Shown one piece after another: positions 34,136-44,404 of a stretch of 64,000 nucleotides of DNA. Position 1 is the stretch's first letter; the number at the start of each line of letters is the position of its first letter. The notes beneath the pieces were generated by a model. It saw nothing but the letters and a program-made list of their open reading frames with translations, searched no databases and was not told the origin of the DNA. The DNA lies in assembly GCF_902459465.1 (NCBI RefSeq), contig NC_047066.1:18231047-18295046 (forward strand), written 5' to 3'. This DNA is from Asterias rubens. Taxonomy: Eukaryota; Echinodermata; Asteroidea; Forcipulatida; Asteriidae. A program made the translations under genes and the position numbers.

Positions 34136-35857
34136 ATGGAAGGCATTTCAAGTTTCATTAGCTCAGGACGACGGTTTCTTCAATCGTTTGTGCTTGTCTT
34201 GATCCTGATAACCCAAATCAACGTGTCTGAGCAAACTGCTTGTGGCAAGTTATCCTATACATTTTTTGCTTCTGGCGATCGGGTTTTAATAAATTCTGTA
34301 TTCTGGAGCAAGGTGATGAGCACAAGTGGACTTTGTGTCAGTGTTTGTCATTCTGTACCAGAGTGCCTCTCTGTTAATTACAACTACAATAGTCGTATCT
34401 GTGAGTTGAACAATGCAACCAGATCTGATTTTCCTGACCACTTTTCCGCAGAATTCGGTATTGTGTATTATGATGGTAATGTAGACACACTCAGCCCTTT
34501 TCACGAGTTCGGTTTGACTCATCCGGAGGTCGTATCTCCCCCCATGGAGGTCACCACGTTGAATCACGGAGGAATTGCAACTGATCAAGCGGTCGTAACT
34601 CGATTCCTGAAATTCACCACAATGACTGACCACACGACTCATAACCAGGAGGTCGTATCTCCCTCCATGGAATTCACCATAATGAATGACATTACAACTC
34701 ACCAGGAAGTCGTATCTCGCTCTATGGAAGGCACCACATCGACTGAGCACACAACCCGTCAAGAGGTCATATCTCCCTCCCTGGAATTCACCACAATGAA
34801 TGATCTTACAACTCACCAGGAGGTCGTATCTCGCTCTCTGGAAGGCACCACATCGACTGAGCACACAACCCGTCAAGAGGTCATATCTCCCTCCCTGGAA
34901 TTCACCACAATGAATGACTTTACAACTCACCAGGAGGTCGTATCTCGCTCTCTGGAAGGCACCACATCGACTGAGCACACAACCCGTCAAGAGGTCATAT
35001 CTCCCTCCCTGGAATTCACCACAATGAATGACCTTACAACTCACCAGGAGGTCGTATCTCGCTCTCTGGAAGGCACCACATCGACTGAGCACACAACCCG
35101 TCAAGAGGTCATATCTCCCTCCCTGGAATTCACCACAATGAATGACCTTACAACTCACCAGGAGGTCGTATCTTCCTCCATGGAAGGCACCACATTGACT
35201 GATCAAGAACGGAAAAGCTGTGTATCAAGAGAAATTGTCGAAAGCGGTGTCTATATGATATACCCTAACTTTAAACCAGACGGTATCGAAGTGTACTGCG
35301 ACATGGACACGGCCGGTGGGGGCTGGATCGTCATTCAGAGGCGCCAAGACGGCAGTGAGAACTTCTCCCGCAAATGGACCGACTACAAGAGAGGCTTCGG
35401 CAGTCTATATGGGGAGTTCTGGCTCGGGAACGATATCATTAATCAGCTGACAGCAGAATCGGGATGGACTCTTCGAGTTGATATGGAGGACTGGGACGGG
35501 GGAGTGGCTTGGGCAAAATACGATGTTTTCTCCGTAATGAACGCCCCGTACAAGCTTATCGTCGGTATATACAATGGTACTGCCGGAGACGCACTTTCCA
35601 ATCATGAAAGCTCTCTATTTAGCACAGGTGACGTTGACAATGATTATTATCAATTAGGTTCATGCTCACAGCTATCTGGACAATCTGGCTGGTGGTTTAA
35701 GTTCTGTTTAAATGACTCGACGAATTTGAATGGACTTTACAATTTGCCAAATGTGACCTCTTCAGCAGGGATAAAATGGGAAACTTGGAAAGGTAAATTT
35801 TACTCCCTTAAAAAATGCAGTATGAAAATAAAACAAGAATTTGTTGTCCCAGCTTGA
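34136..35857 (+). CDS. Secreted PAN/apple-like plus fibrinogen C-terminal domain protein with repeat stalk
   Basis: A 573-residue single-exon protein, probably secreted and lectin-like or immune-type. The hydrophobic segment SFVLVLILITQI (about 17-28) is a signal peptide. Residues 36-115 have a PAN/apple look: CGKLSYTFF, then Cys-rich GLCVSVCHSVPECLSVNY and CELNN. Residues about 120-358 are a Ser/Thr-rich stalk of 19-residue units alternating EVVSRSLEGTTSTEHTTRQ and EVISPSLEFTTMNDLTTHQ, likely O-glycosylated. From Cys362 comes a complete fibrinogen-related domain: GIEVYCDMDTAGGGWIVIQR, then FWLGND, then the calcium-loop-like DVDND, a GSC...FC cysteine pair and NLNG. Start is the first Met after the inferred transcription start and gives the signal peptide. 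Echinoderm and mollusc fibrinogen-related proteins often act in recognition; that role here is inference. No AATAAA seen close downstream. Confidence 0.92.
   Translation: MEGISSFISSGRRFLQSFVLVLILITQINVSEQTACGKLSYTFFASGDRVLINSVFWSKVMSTSGLCVSVCHSVPECLSVNYNYNSRICELNNATRSDFPDHFSAEFGIVYYDGNVDTLSPFHEFGLTHPEVVSPPMEVTTLNHGGIATDQAVVTRFLKFTTMTDHTTHNQEVVSPSMEFTIMNDITTHQEVVSRSMEGTTSTEHTTRQEVISPSLEFTTMNDLTTHQEVVSRSLEGTTSTEHTTRQEVISPSLEFTTMNDFTTHQEVVSRSLEGTTSTEHTTRQEVISPSLEFTTMNDLTTHQEVVSRSLEGTTSTEHTTRQEVISPSLEFTTMNDLTTHQEVVSSSMEGTTLTDQERKSCVSREIVESGVYMIYPNFKPDGIEVYCDMDTAGGGWIVIQRRQDGSENFSRKWTDYKRGFGSLYGEFWLGNDIINQLTAESGWTLRVDMEDWDGGVAWAKYDVFSVMNAPYKLIVGIYNGTAGDALSNHESSLFSTGDVDNDYYQLGSCSQLSGQSGWWFKFCLNDSTNLNGLYNLPNVTSSAGIKWETWKGKFYSLKKCSMKIKQEFVVPA
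34706..35206 (+). repeat. 114-bp coding minisatellite (stalk repeat)
   Basis: Four near-identical in-frame 114-bp units start at 34706, 34820, 34934 and 35048, followed by a partial unit from 35162. Each codes for 38 residues (two related 19-mers). Diverged 19-mers precede them from about 34525. Near-identity at silent positions points to recent unequal exchange, so copy number is probably variable between individuals. Confidence 0.93.
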
Positions 35858-36027
35858 ATGGAAAAAGTTTTGTCTGCACTTAAGAGTTTCCATCCTCAAA
35901 ACAAAAATGTTGATTTAGTTTAAGGATTCCCTTTTTTGAATGAATTAAGAAAACAAAATTCCCTTTGCATGAAAAGCACATAAGTGGCAACTTCATAGAG
36001 CACAAAAATGGCACCGGGCACGTTTGA

Positions 36028-36236
36028 AGGCACTTGACCCTTTAGTGACTTCTCAACAATTAGCATGGAAACTCACTTGACAACGAGCAACGAAGAGCTG
36101 TTGAAAACATTGTGAGAAACGACTCCCTCTGAAGTAACGCAGTCTTTGAGAAAGAGGTAATTTTTCAAAAGATTATTTGAATCTGAGAAAGGCTTCAGGC
36201 CTGAAGCCTTTCTCATAAACAAATTTGTGCAAATTT
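36028..36236. mobile_element. TTAA-MITE family 1, truncated, GGCTTCAGGCCTGAAG subtype
   Basis: GAAGGCACTTGACCC, GAAACGACTCCCTCTGAAGT and AGGCTTCAGGCCTGAAGCCT. The right half is missing. It begins about 170 bp after the PAN-fibrinogen stop codon. Confidence 0.75.
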
Positions 36237-36875
36237 GAACTGATTGCCTCTTTAAACCAAATAATATGGCGACAATCATCTTAAATAACCTTTCCTTTTT
36301 ACATTCTTGGTGGCGCACTATATTACAAGTTCCTTTTAAATTATGTTGTTGTAATGTATCAAGTTTAATCATTGCTATCGGTATTTCAAGTTGTAGAAGT
36401 AATTGATTTATTGCTTAAAATTATAATTTTAAATGTTTACATAATATATTCGGAACCTTCAATTACATTTTTGGGTGGGAAATAAGGATTTTGACACAAA
36501 ACGTCGTGTGATTAACGGACTCGAGATGGCTCAATTATGGACAGAAATATATTGATATTAAAAACAATATTGAATATGAATGAGTTTACACACTAATTGG
36601 AAGAATTAAGTATTTAACATAACTATAAGGACCTTAATTCAATTAATAATAACAAATCATTGTAAACCGAATCTTAAATAAATAAGTAAATAATGAGAAA
36701 ACAAAACAAATCGAATTATTGTTAAGATTAAAGTGCACCTGTGCATTCTGCCACATGAATACATTTTTAGACAATCCCCATCTCCCTTTTTTTAAAAGTC
36801 CCTCTAAGGGGAAACTAATATACATAAATAGCCCACGTTGGAGCTGATGAGCAGTTTGTTCCTGGTAACCAACCA

Positions 36876-37103
36876 GGGCCCAATTTCATAAAGCCTGTAA
36901 GCACAAAAATTTGCTTAGCATGAAATTTCTTGCTTGACCAAATTTTGTATTTGTTGCATATTGCTTGTTACGGGTAATCAGCTGTTGTTTGCTTATCCTA
37001 AAAATCACGTGGAAATTTGGTTGGTAATCCTGTTTTTATCAAGGAAGACGTTTCATGCTTAGTAATTTTTTGTGCGAACATGCTTTATGAAGTGGGCGCT
37101 GTT
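36876..37103. repeat. Foldback repeat, GCCCAATTTCATAAAGC family
   Basis: GGGCCCAATTTCATAAAGCC at the left and GCTTTATGAAGTGGGCGC at the right, inner TTTGCTTAGCATGAAATTTC. Confidence 0.8.
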
Positions 37104-37222
37104 TAACCAACCTGTAAGCTTTTATTAGTGAGAACCAAGAACTTTTCACAGTTTCTGCCATGGTTACTCAGCGCACTTGGTTCTCTTAGAATATATTAGT
37201 CTTCACATGATGCTTTTAAAAG

Positions 37223-37615
37223 GTGTCGTGGCCGAGCGGTTAAGAGCACCGAATTCAAACTCTGGTGTTTCTGATCAGCAGAGTGTGGGTTCGAATCCCC
37301 AGCCGTGACACTTGTGTCATTAAGCAAGACACCTAACCATTGCTTCGTCCTTCGGATGGGGCGTAAAGCCGTTGGTCCCATGTGTTGTGTAACGCATGTA
37401 AAAGAACCCAGTGCACTTATCGAAAAGGGAAGGGGGTTCGCCCCGGTGTTCCTGGCTGTGGCTGTTGTATGTGCCGTAGCACCTTGTAAGACCTTATAAG
37501 GTGCTACATAATTGGGTCTCAGAATTCATCACTGCAATAACCTATTAAATCTGGAAGTTTGTATATACTCAGCGCCTTGAGTACCTTGTTTGGTAGAGTA
37601 TTATATTATTATTAC
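37223..37615 (+). mobile_element. tRNA-Leu-like SINE with LINE-type tail
   Basis: 37223-37311 resembles a class II tRNA: GTGTCGTGGCCGAGCGGTTA (acceptor strand, D arm), anticodon loop TTCAAAC (CAA, Leu-like), long variable arm, T arm GGGTTCGAATCCCC, and closing GTGACAC that pairs with the 5' end using G-T wobbles. The anticodon stem has a mismatch. The body continues with AAGACACCTAACCATTGCTT, CCTTCGGATGGGGCGTAAAG and GTGCACTTATCG, and ends CTCAGCGCCTTGAGTACC plus ATT repeats. Treated as a SINE head, not a working tRNA, because the body repeats elsewhere. Confidence 0.82.
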
Positions 37616-37639
37616 GCAAAGCCACATGATTCAGCTTTG

Positions 37640-39220
37640 TCCTCTGCTTCGAAGCCGTTTTGACAAAGGAGCGCTTATGGTGCAGGAGGAGATTGTGTCA
37701 CTCGCCAGTATGTGTCCCTCATAAGTTTAGTACCATGGACTTAAGGAAGTTGTCCAACAGAGGGCGCTATCAGACGAAATTTCTAGACAATCTTCCGCAG
37801 AGCATAGAATCCCAGGCGACAGAAACTCTTAACACAACGGGCACACGGAGCCTATATACGCACAAGCTTGGCTTGGTTCCTTTTTTTGAAAATGTCACTA
37901 GTTTCCGAAAACCACAGAGCTGTTTTAATAATTATCACTCAACCATTATACAGTTTCGATCCATTGCAGAGCAACCCAATGGGCAGACTAGTCTGGCACC
38001 CTGTGACAACCCATGGGTTCTAGGGGACACAAAATGGCTTTTAATTGCATACTGCCGCAACTCTTCTCCGTCAAATAGATAGTCGCAACTCTTCCTGAAG
38101 GCGAAGGCGCCCTCTACCGTCAACATTTTTCTTGTAGCTGTTGACTACAATTTGATGAATATGCATTTGCGATGAGCTAGCCATAGCCCTATGCTATAGC
38201 CGCAGCAAAAGCCGCAAATCTGACACTATGCAAATGTCCGTATATCGGTCAGTTCTGTGTCTCTATAGCCAACTGTTGTATGCCGTTTGTTTTTATGTTA
38301 ATTCCAAACCGACTGGCTATGAAACTTATGAGTTGGTATTTTCAAAGGCACTGGACACTAATACTCAAAAGGGATTGTTATAGTAAAGACTTTATTATAG
38401 CAATAGAGAGCTATTTGTATAAAACATTGTGAGAATGAGAAACGGCTGCCTTTTTTGAAGTAATGTAGTTGAGAAACAGGTAATTTCTCACTCAAATAAT
38501 TATGACATCAGTTGAAGCCACTTATTATGCATCTGAAGGCACACAAAGTAGTGTGGTGTTTTTTATTTCATTATTCTGTTGCAAATTTGATGACAAATTT
38601 AGCACAACTCTCCACAGGTTTGTTCTTTCATGTATATGTTGAGATACACCAAGTGAGAATATTGATCTTTGCCAATAACCAAAGGTGTCCAGTTCCTTTG
38701 ATCAAGAGCATCAATAAGGTGTAGGATACCCTTGAAACAAGAAAAGAAGACAATGCGCACCGAAGCTTTTACACTAGACAACCCCCTAAAGGCAAACTAA
38801 CTAACACAAGAGAACATTATTAATACATTATAATCCTAAAGCACACACACATTCAATTTGTTACTCAACAAACACAATCCATTTCCTCGATGAAAACATT
38901 GTTAATAATGCAACATTCACTAAGTGACAACCTCAATGCCTGTTAAACCAAACAAACCATTGCTAAAAATACACGTGCAGCAATTGAGAGGATAGACTTG
39001 ATATCAAGTCTGAGGTCGCGGTTATTCCTCTGCACCAGCAACAAAAACGCCCCGCATTATTCTATTACACTCCCAAACTATTTCGCTCGGCCCAGCGGCC
39101 TCCAGGTCTATCCAGGACCGGTGGGATGGGCTATAATGAGCGTGCTTGATACGTGTTCCCATAAGACAAGGCTCTGGGGACGAGCGAACCCAATTTCAGG
39201 TCTATGACGGAGTTTAACCT
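37640..39220. other. Non-coding stretch between SINE and ANKUB1
   Basis: Holds a diverged family 1 MITE (38343-38702: AAAGGCACTGGACAC to AGGTGTCCAGTTCCTTTG). The rest shows no splice-flanked coding exon or recognisable repeat. An open frame at 37660-38082 has no family resemblance. Confidence 0.5.
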
Positions 39221-39250
39221 ACAAGAGGGCGCTAATTCGGGAATTATTGT

Positions 39251-39300
39251 ATTGGCTATCGGGCAGAATAAAAGCCACGATCACAACCAAGTCTAAAGAG
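39251..39300 (+). promoter_or_regulatory. Candidate ANKUB1 core promoter
   Basis: ATTGG (reverse CCAAT) at 39251 and AGAATAAAAG near 39266-39275 (TATA-like) precede a 5' leader. Spacing would place transcription start near 39297-39303. No cap-site evidence. Confidence 0.35.
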
Positions 39301-39932
39301 AGGAGGCATCACACACAACAACTCGAACTACACGTTACAAATTCCCGAAAGGTCATAAACAAAAGTTGCCGGCAAAAGCTCTTAATCGATAAGCACAAAA
39401 AGGGCGGTGAGACACTCCGTGCTTAGAAACGACAGAATGTTTATCTGATCATCTTTTGTTATTTGCCGATTAGTATCCGTTGAGAGGGGGCTTAACGGTA
39501 AGGGTCGGTGGGCTAGACACAGTACACTTCAGTCCATACATATCGCGTGCCACAACACTTCACTGAACCCATCAGAAAGAGAGTGGTCTCCATCACCTCG
39601 AGTGCCTCATGTTCCTGCCGTAAATTTCAACGATACACCAGAGGACTTTGAAGTGGTTCATCTAAAAATAACCTCTCTGCTTTCGGAATGTGGGGAGAAA
39701 TGCAGAGTATTTTCTCGACACTGAATCTACACATTGAGTGATCAACTTCACTTTAGTGTGGTGAGATTAAATGTAAACATTGAACACACGGTACACGGCG
39801 AAGCAATGCATCATCTGATTTGTGCGTTGGAAAAGTGAAACTTCTGCAAATAGAGTACTAGAAGTCTGTTGAATGGTGAAATGTGTTTTAATACTGGATT
39901 CATTGTGATGCTGCGTGTGGATTTATAGCACG

Positions 39933-40039
39933 GTAAGATTGAACACAACTTCATTGTCTAACTTTATGAACTTGCTAAAGTAATGAAAACCTGTTGACTG
40001 AAACTTGGTAGAAGTAATAATTTTTATTTCTGCTCACAG
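39933..40039 (+). other. Short 5'UTR intron of ANKUB1
   Basis: Donor GTAAGA at 39933 and acceptor TTTCTGCTCACAG ending at 40039 bound a 107-bp intron with a pyrimidine-rich end, 96 bp before the start codon. Confidence 0.55.
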
Positions 40040-40135
40040 ACCCAACGAAAGTGAGAACAACTTTGACCGGAACGAAACATTCCGAATCTGAAAACCAGTT
40101 GGACATTTTGTACTGAACGCAAGCAAAGCTTCAAA

Positions 40136-42130
40136 ATGATTCGAATATCGGCTCTTTACAATAAGAAACGGCTGCCTCTAGACGTGCAGATTTATGAGAC
40201 TGTTGTACTTGTCAAAGACAAAGTGCAAGAACTCTTCCACATTGACACTAAGAGCAGAAGCGAAAAGAAGTTCATAGTGGTATCCTATCAGGGAGCCGAG
40301 CTGCAGGACGACTGGGTGCTGAACGAGGTTGGCATCAACGCTGGGTCGACTCTAAAGTGTAGTCTGCGAGAGGAAGTCACCCCGAAGATTTTCATCCACT
40401 GCAGTTTCAACGATGAGATTATTGAGATAACTGATAATCTGGATTTCTCAAGCTCCATGGTGGCCGAGCTTCGGTTAATGATCTCTCGGAAGATCGGGCT
40501 GCCGGTGACGGTCTACCGTATACTGACCTCATCAGGCCAGGAGATGTTTGATCTGAACCTCCTGAGTCAGTACGGACTCGAGGTTGGTTGCTCCCTGCAA
40601 ATGGAGACACTCGACGGCTGGAATGAGTTCTTAAAATCAGCCATTTTTGGACATGCAGCTGCGGTTGTTCGAAACTTTAACCAAACAGATGAAGCGGTTT
40701 GTAGGTTTCAAATGCGAGTGGCGTTATTCATTGGCGCGCATTACGGCCATATGGACCTCGTAATAGCAATGTTGAAAAACGGTCTGAGATCGGATGAGAA
40801 AGTTGGCGATCACCCATCTAAGGAATGGTGTCGGAGCTCTCACATCGAAGCCTATAAGACCCCCGTGCACGAAGCAGCAGAACATGGACAACTCAGCATC
40901 CTGCGTATTTTTGTGTTCAACAACATCTGCTGTGTTCACACCAAAGACGGCATGGGTCTAACCGCTCTAAATGTCTCACTTCGTAAGCATAAACGAGAAG
41001 TTGCTTTGTATCTGCTCACTAAGCAGTGGGCTAATGTTCAATTCAATGCTATGACCCTTCCGTTATTCATCTACTCTGCAATACGTAGATGGTGTGACAA
41101 AGCAAAGGATAAAGTCCTATTGGTTCACGGTCATTATAAATCCAGCGTGAAATTTCGTCGATCAACCCATCTCCCTGGAGCTCTCTGCGGTCAGGGCGTC
41201 CAAGTTGACGGGTTCACCGACAGCCTTATGAACTCAAGTCCACGATCCCGGACTTTGGAAAGTATCAAAACGAAAAACGTCGAACTTGCCCGGCGGGGAA
41301 CCGTCGGGTCTCTCGTGGATATCCCTCAACGCTCCGTGGAGAAACTGCCCCGCATCCACGGCACTAAAACCCCGTCTGTCGTGTGCAAGTACCGGGAGAG
41401 ATTACACTCCAAAACCGATGAGCTGGAAGCTGATTCCCCGCCACGGCCCCGTAGTCGCAGCATTGTCGGTGTACCACCAATAACCCTACCGGATGTCACC
41501 TCCAGTAAAGGGAAATCGCGCAGGTCTTCGGACGCGGGAACATTCCGTGCTACAGATCTAGAATCCCGTATTGACATTACAAAGAGCGAAAGCGGTAACA
41601 CCTCATACATACGCACCGCAGGCGGCACGTCCGTCGGACGCATTTTAGAAACCGACCAGAAATCAAACAAATCCGTGAAGTCCTTGTCTCCATTAGAAAA
41701 ACGTGACATTGAACGCAGGCGACGCAACAGAGCCGCAAGCCTGGATTGCTCTATTCCACTCCCTCCGAACAGCGGGGTGAGAGACTCTGAAAGACCCTTC
41801 TTCTACTCCCCTGTAGACAAGAATATCCCCCGGTCGACGGTAGGCCTGTATGAGGGTCTTACAGGTAGCACTACCTGGGAACGAGCCATTAAAGCGCTCA
41901 CTGTTACCTCATCATTTAAAGACAAGTCTTGGTTGTACAGGGTTCGTATGGCAATGGCCTTGTCTGAGACTCATGTGAAGAAACTTGGATTATCTGAAAA
42001 CTCCGAAGACAGAGAGGGAGGCGAGACACGGAAGAAGGGCAGGCGGGCTTCTGGGGCTAGTCAGTCGGCTAGGAGTTCAGTGGCGACCGCCACACCACTC
42101 CATAGAACCCAAAGTGCTGTCAGTAGCTGA
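40136..42130 (+). CDS. ANKUB1: Ankyrin repeat and ubiquitin domain-containing protein 1
   Basis: A 664-residue protein in one uninterrupted coding exon. Residues 1-80 form a ubiquitin-like fold (LPLDVQIYETVVLVKDKVQE, VSYQGAELQDDW, NAGSTLKC). A second beta-grasp-like segment spans about 86-160 (FIHCSFNDEIIEIT, GLPVTVYRILTSSGQEMFDL). About 165-300 holds ankyrin-type helices, with VALFIGAHYGHMDLVIAMLK and TPVHEAAEHGQLSILRIFV. Residues about 340-590 are basic, Ser/Arg/Pro-rich and probably disordered. The C-terminal block TTWERAIKALTVTSSFKDKS (from about 592) is the conserved ANKUB1 tail. Vertebrate ANKUB1 is split into several exons; this one is not. Biochemical function of the family is not established. 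Start context CAAAATGA is the first Met of the domain. Confidence 0.93.
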   Translation: MIRISALYNKKRLPLDVQIYETVVLVKDKVQELFHIDTKSRSEKKFIVVSYQGAELQDDWVLNEVGINAGSTLKCSLREEVTPKIFIHCSFNDEIIEITDNLDFSSSMVAELRLMISRKIGLPVTVYRILTSSGQEMFDLNLLSQYGLEVGCSLQMETLDGWNEFLKSAIFGHAAAVVRNFNQTDEAVCRFQMRVALFIGAHYGHMDLVIAMLKNGLRSDEKVGDHPSKEWCRSSHIEAYKTPVHEAAEHGQLSILRIFVFNNICCVHTKDGMGLTALNVSLRKHKREVALYLLTKQWANVQFNAMTLPLFIYSAIRRWCDKAKDKVLLVHGHYKSSVKFRRSTHLPGALCGQGVQVDGFTDSLMNSSPRSRTLESIKTKNVELARRGTVGSLVDIPQRSVEKLPRIHGTKTPSVVCKYRERLHSKTDELEADSPPRPRSRSIVGVPPITLPDVTSSKGKSRRSSDAGTFRATDLESRIDITKSESGNTSYIRTAGGTSVGRILETDQKSNKSVKSLSPLEKRDIERRRRNRAASLDCSIPLPPNSGVRDSERPFFYSPVDKNIPRSTVGLYEGLTGSTTWERAIKALTVTSSFKDKSWLYRVRMAMALSETHVKKLGLSENSEDREGGETRKKGRRASGASQSARSSVATATPLHRTQSAVSS

Positions 42131-42421
42131 TAAAACAAACTTGCAGTTTGCAAACAATAACTAAAAACTACGACTGCATTAAAAATGGCGAAGAAGTTGT
42201 TTTTAAACACAAATAGCAACCCTCTAATTTGTTTCTAACTTCTGAGGCAATATTTCTGTTTAAACTATTTATGTGACGTCACTCTATTGTTGAAAGTGTT
42301 AACTATTTTTACGAATCTACAACTATACGGCAAAAGTAACCGGTATCACAACGTTACTCTCACGTAGGCCTTTAACAAAATCAATCTAATCTCTGAAGTT
42401 TCAAACCCACATTATTTTATT

Positions 42422-42427
42422 AATAAA
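42422..42427 (+). terminator. Poly(A) signal AATAAA of ANKUB1
   Basis: AATAAA lies 292 bp past the ANKUB1 stop, with a T/G-containing stretch after it. It implies a 3'UTR of about 310 nt, ending before the hairpin at 42496. Confidence 0.5.
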
Positions 42428-42495
42428 TGTAGGTGTCATAAAAGACAAAACTTCACTGACTCCATATAACTGCTCAGCAAATCAAGTTGGCCAAT

Positions 42496-42531
42496 GTCTG
42501 TTTGTAGTACACGCATGTACTACAAACAGAC
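42496..42531. repeat. Perfect 16-bp hairpin downstream of ANKUB1
   Basis: GTCTGTTTGTAGTACA, loop CGCA, TGTACTACAAACAGAC. It lies 69 bp after the ANKUB1 AATAAA. Confidence 0.9.
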
Positions 42532-42571
42532 TTGAATCATAATTATTGGTTTGCTAATTAATAATATGGAG

Positions 42572-42963
42572 TTAAAGGCAGTGGACACTATTGTTAATTG
42601 CTCAAAATAATTATTAGCATAAAACCTTTCTTGGTATAACGAGCAATGGGGAAAGGTTGATAGTATAAAACATTGTGAGAAACGGCCCCCTCTGAAGTAA
42701 CGTAGTTTTCGAGAAAGAAGCAATTTCTCACTTAAAAGATTTGCATTTTATTTCGAGTCTTCAAAATTAGTTTTTGAGGTCTCGAAATCAAGCATCTGAA
42801 AGCACACAACTTGTGCAACAAGGGCGTTGTTTCTTCCATTATTCTCTAGCAACTTCGACGACCAAATGAGTTCAAATTTTCACAGGTTTGTTATTTTATG
42901 CATATGTTGAGATACACTGAGTGAGAAGACTGGTCTTTGACAATTTATTAACAATAGTGTCCG
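42572..42963. mobile_element. TTAA-MITE family 1 downstream of ANKUB1
   Basis: TTAAAGGCAGTGGACACTAT at the left. Right end AACAATAGTGTCCG has lost the outer bases. Confidence 0.88.
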
Positions 42964-43019
42964 TGTCAATAGTGGAGATATGTCTACGCAAATAAACAAA
43001 ACATAAAGTAAATATTAAT

Positions 43020-43985
43020 TTTATCACTGGAACATTCATGCAAGCATTGCACTCATGCAAATGCTAGATTTGTTAACCCATTAAATTATAGGCCATCCAA
43101 TATGCTTATTAATACCTGAAGACCCAAAACTAATCCAGAACAAGAGATGTCACACCGAAGGACAAAGTAGTCTACACTTGTATATAGATACACTTGTGTT
43201 ATAGATAATAAAAATTGTAACTAATGCCAACATCCATGCTATATCTGTACATTCCTGCAAATATTGCTATCAGATTCATATATCGCTGGATTTGTCAACC
43301 CATTGGTTTACATGCTATCCAATATGTAAATAAATAGTTGAGAGATTCAAAACTTAGATTAAGAGAGATGGCACACCGCATGACAAAGTGGTATACTTGT
43401 ATAAATAGATAACGTAATGTAACGTATGTATGCATTCATGATTGTACATTCGTGCATATATTATACCATATTCGGGTATCGCTGGATTGGTTTGAAGGCA
43501 CTGGACGCTATTGGCAATAACTCAAAAATAATGGTTAGAATGACACCCTATTTGGTAACAAGCAATGGAGAGCTGTTCATAGTATAAAACATTGTGAGAA
43601 ACGGTTCCCTCTGAAGTACCGTAGTTTCCGAGAAAGAAGTAATTTTCCACTAAAATATTCTGAATTTTGATTTCGAGACCTCAGAATTAGATTTTGAGGT
43701 CCCGAAATCAAGCATCTGAAAGCACACAACTTCGTGCGACAAGGGTGTTTTTTCTTCCATTATTATCTCGCAACTTCGACGACCAATTGAGTTCAAATTT
43801 TCACAAGTTTGTTATTTTGAGCATATGTTAAGATACACCAAGTGAGAAGACTGGTCTTTGACAATTACCACATGTATCCAGTGTCTTTAAACACATTATA
43901 GGCCATCCGATATATATTAATAATTGAGGGACTCAAAACACATACCAACAGAGGCGTCACACCGAAGGACACGTTGGTGGCAGAT
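43020..43985 (+). repeat. About 230-bp tandem repeat, three units, third split by a MITE
   Basis: Each unit carries GTACATTC-type GCA, TTGTTAACCCATT-type, GGCCATCCAATAT, then GATG(T/G)CACACCG and GACAAAGT. Units at about 43020-43200, 43245-43430, and 43440-43491 plus 43891-43985. Confidence 0.75.
43492..43890. mobile_element. TTAA-MITE family 1 inside the tandem repeat
   Basis: TTGAAGGCACTGGACGCTAT at the left (TTAA mutated to TTGA), GTGTCTTTAA at the right. Sits where sister units read TTAA or similar before CCCATT. Confidence 0.88.
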
Positions 43986-44404
43986 ATCAGAACATTTTAT
44001 TGTTCAACTATTTTACCACAACCGTCATTATCTTACCACAGTTTATTTCACACAGGGATTTGTTTTGCCGAAAGACAAACGAAATGAAATGATTTCTCTA
44101 AACGAAGTTTGACGGGCTGATGTTTCAAAAAGAAACACAAGCTTCTCAAAATGTACAAAATACTTGCAACATTAAAGAAATAACGAACCATTTTTCTTTC
44201 TTCACTATCTTATTTATTACCAATCGTTGCAGATGTTTTTCATTCAGTGTTTTAAATGAAAGTTTAGAACTTCCTCGATCACATGAGAATAGCTTCTTAA
44301 AAATTATTTAAATTATGACGATCGAATTAACCAACGGTAACTTGTTCATCTTCTTTGTATATATTGGGTTGGTAGTTGTATTAACTTGTTTCCCCTGTGA
44401 TCTA

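Noticed and set aside
34286-35206. 306-codon minus-strand open frame
   Set aside because: Shadow of the in-frame 114-bp repeat of the PAN-fibrinogen gene; no domain or start context.
37223-37311. Functional tRNA-Leu(CAA)
   Set aside because: The same head with a non-tRNA body recurs at 61125-61407, and the anticodon stem is imperfect; it is a SINE head.
37660-38082. 140-codon open frame between SINE and ANKUB1
   Set aside because: No family resemblance, no splice or promoter context, composition like surrounding non-coding DNA.
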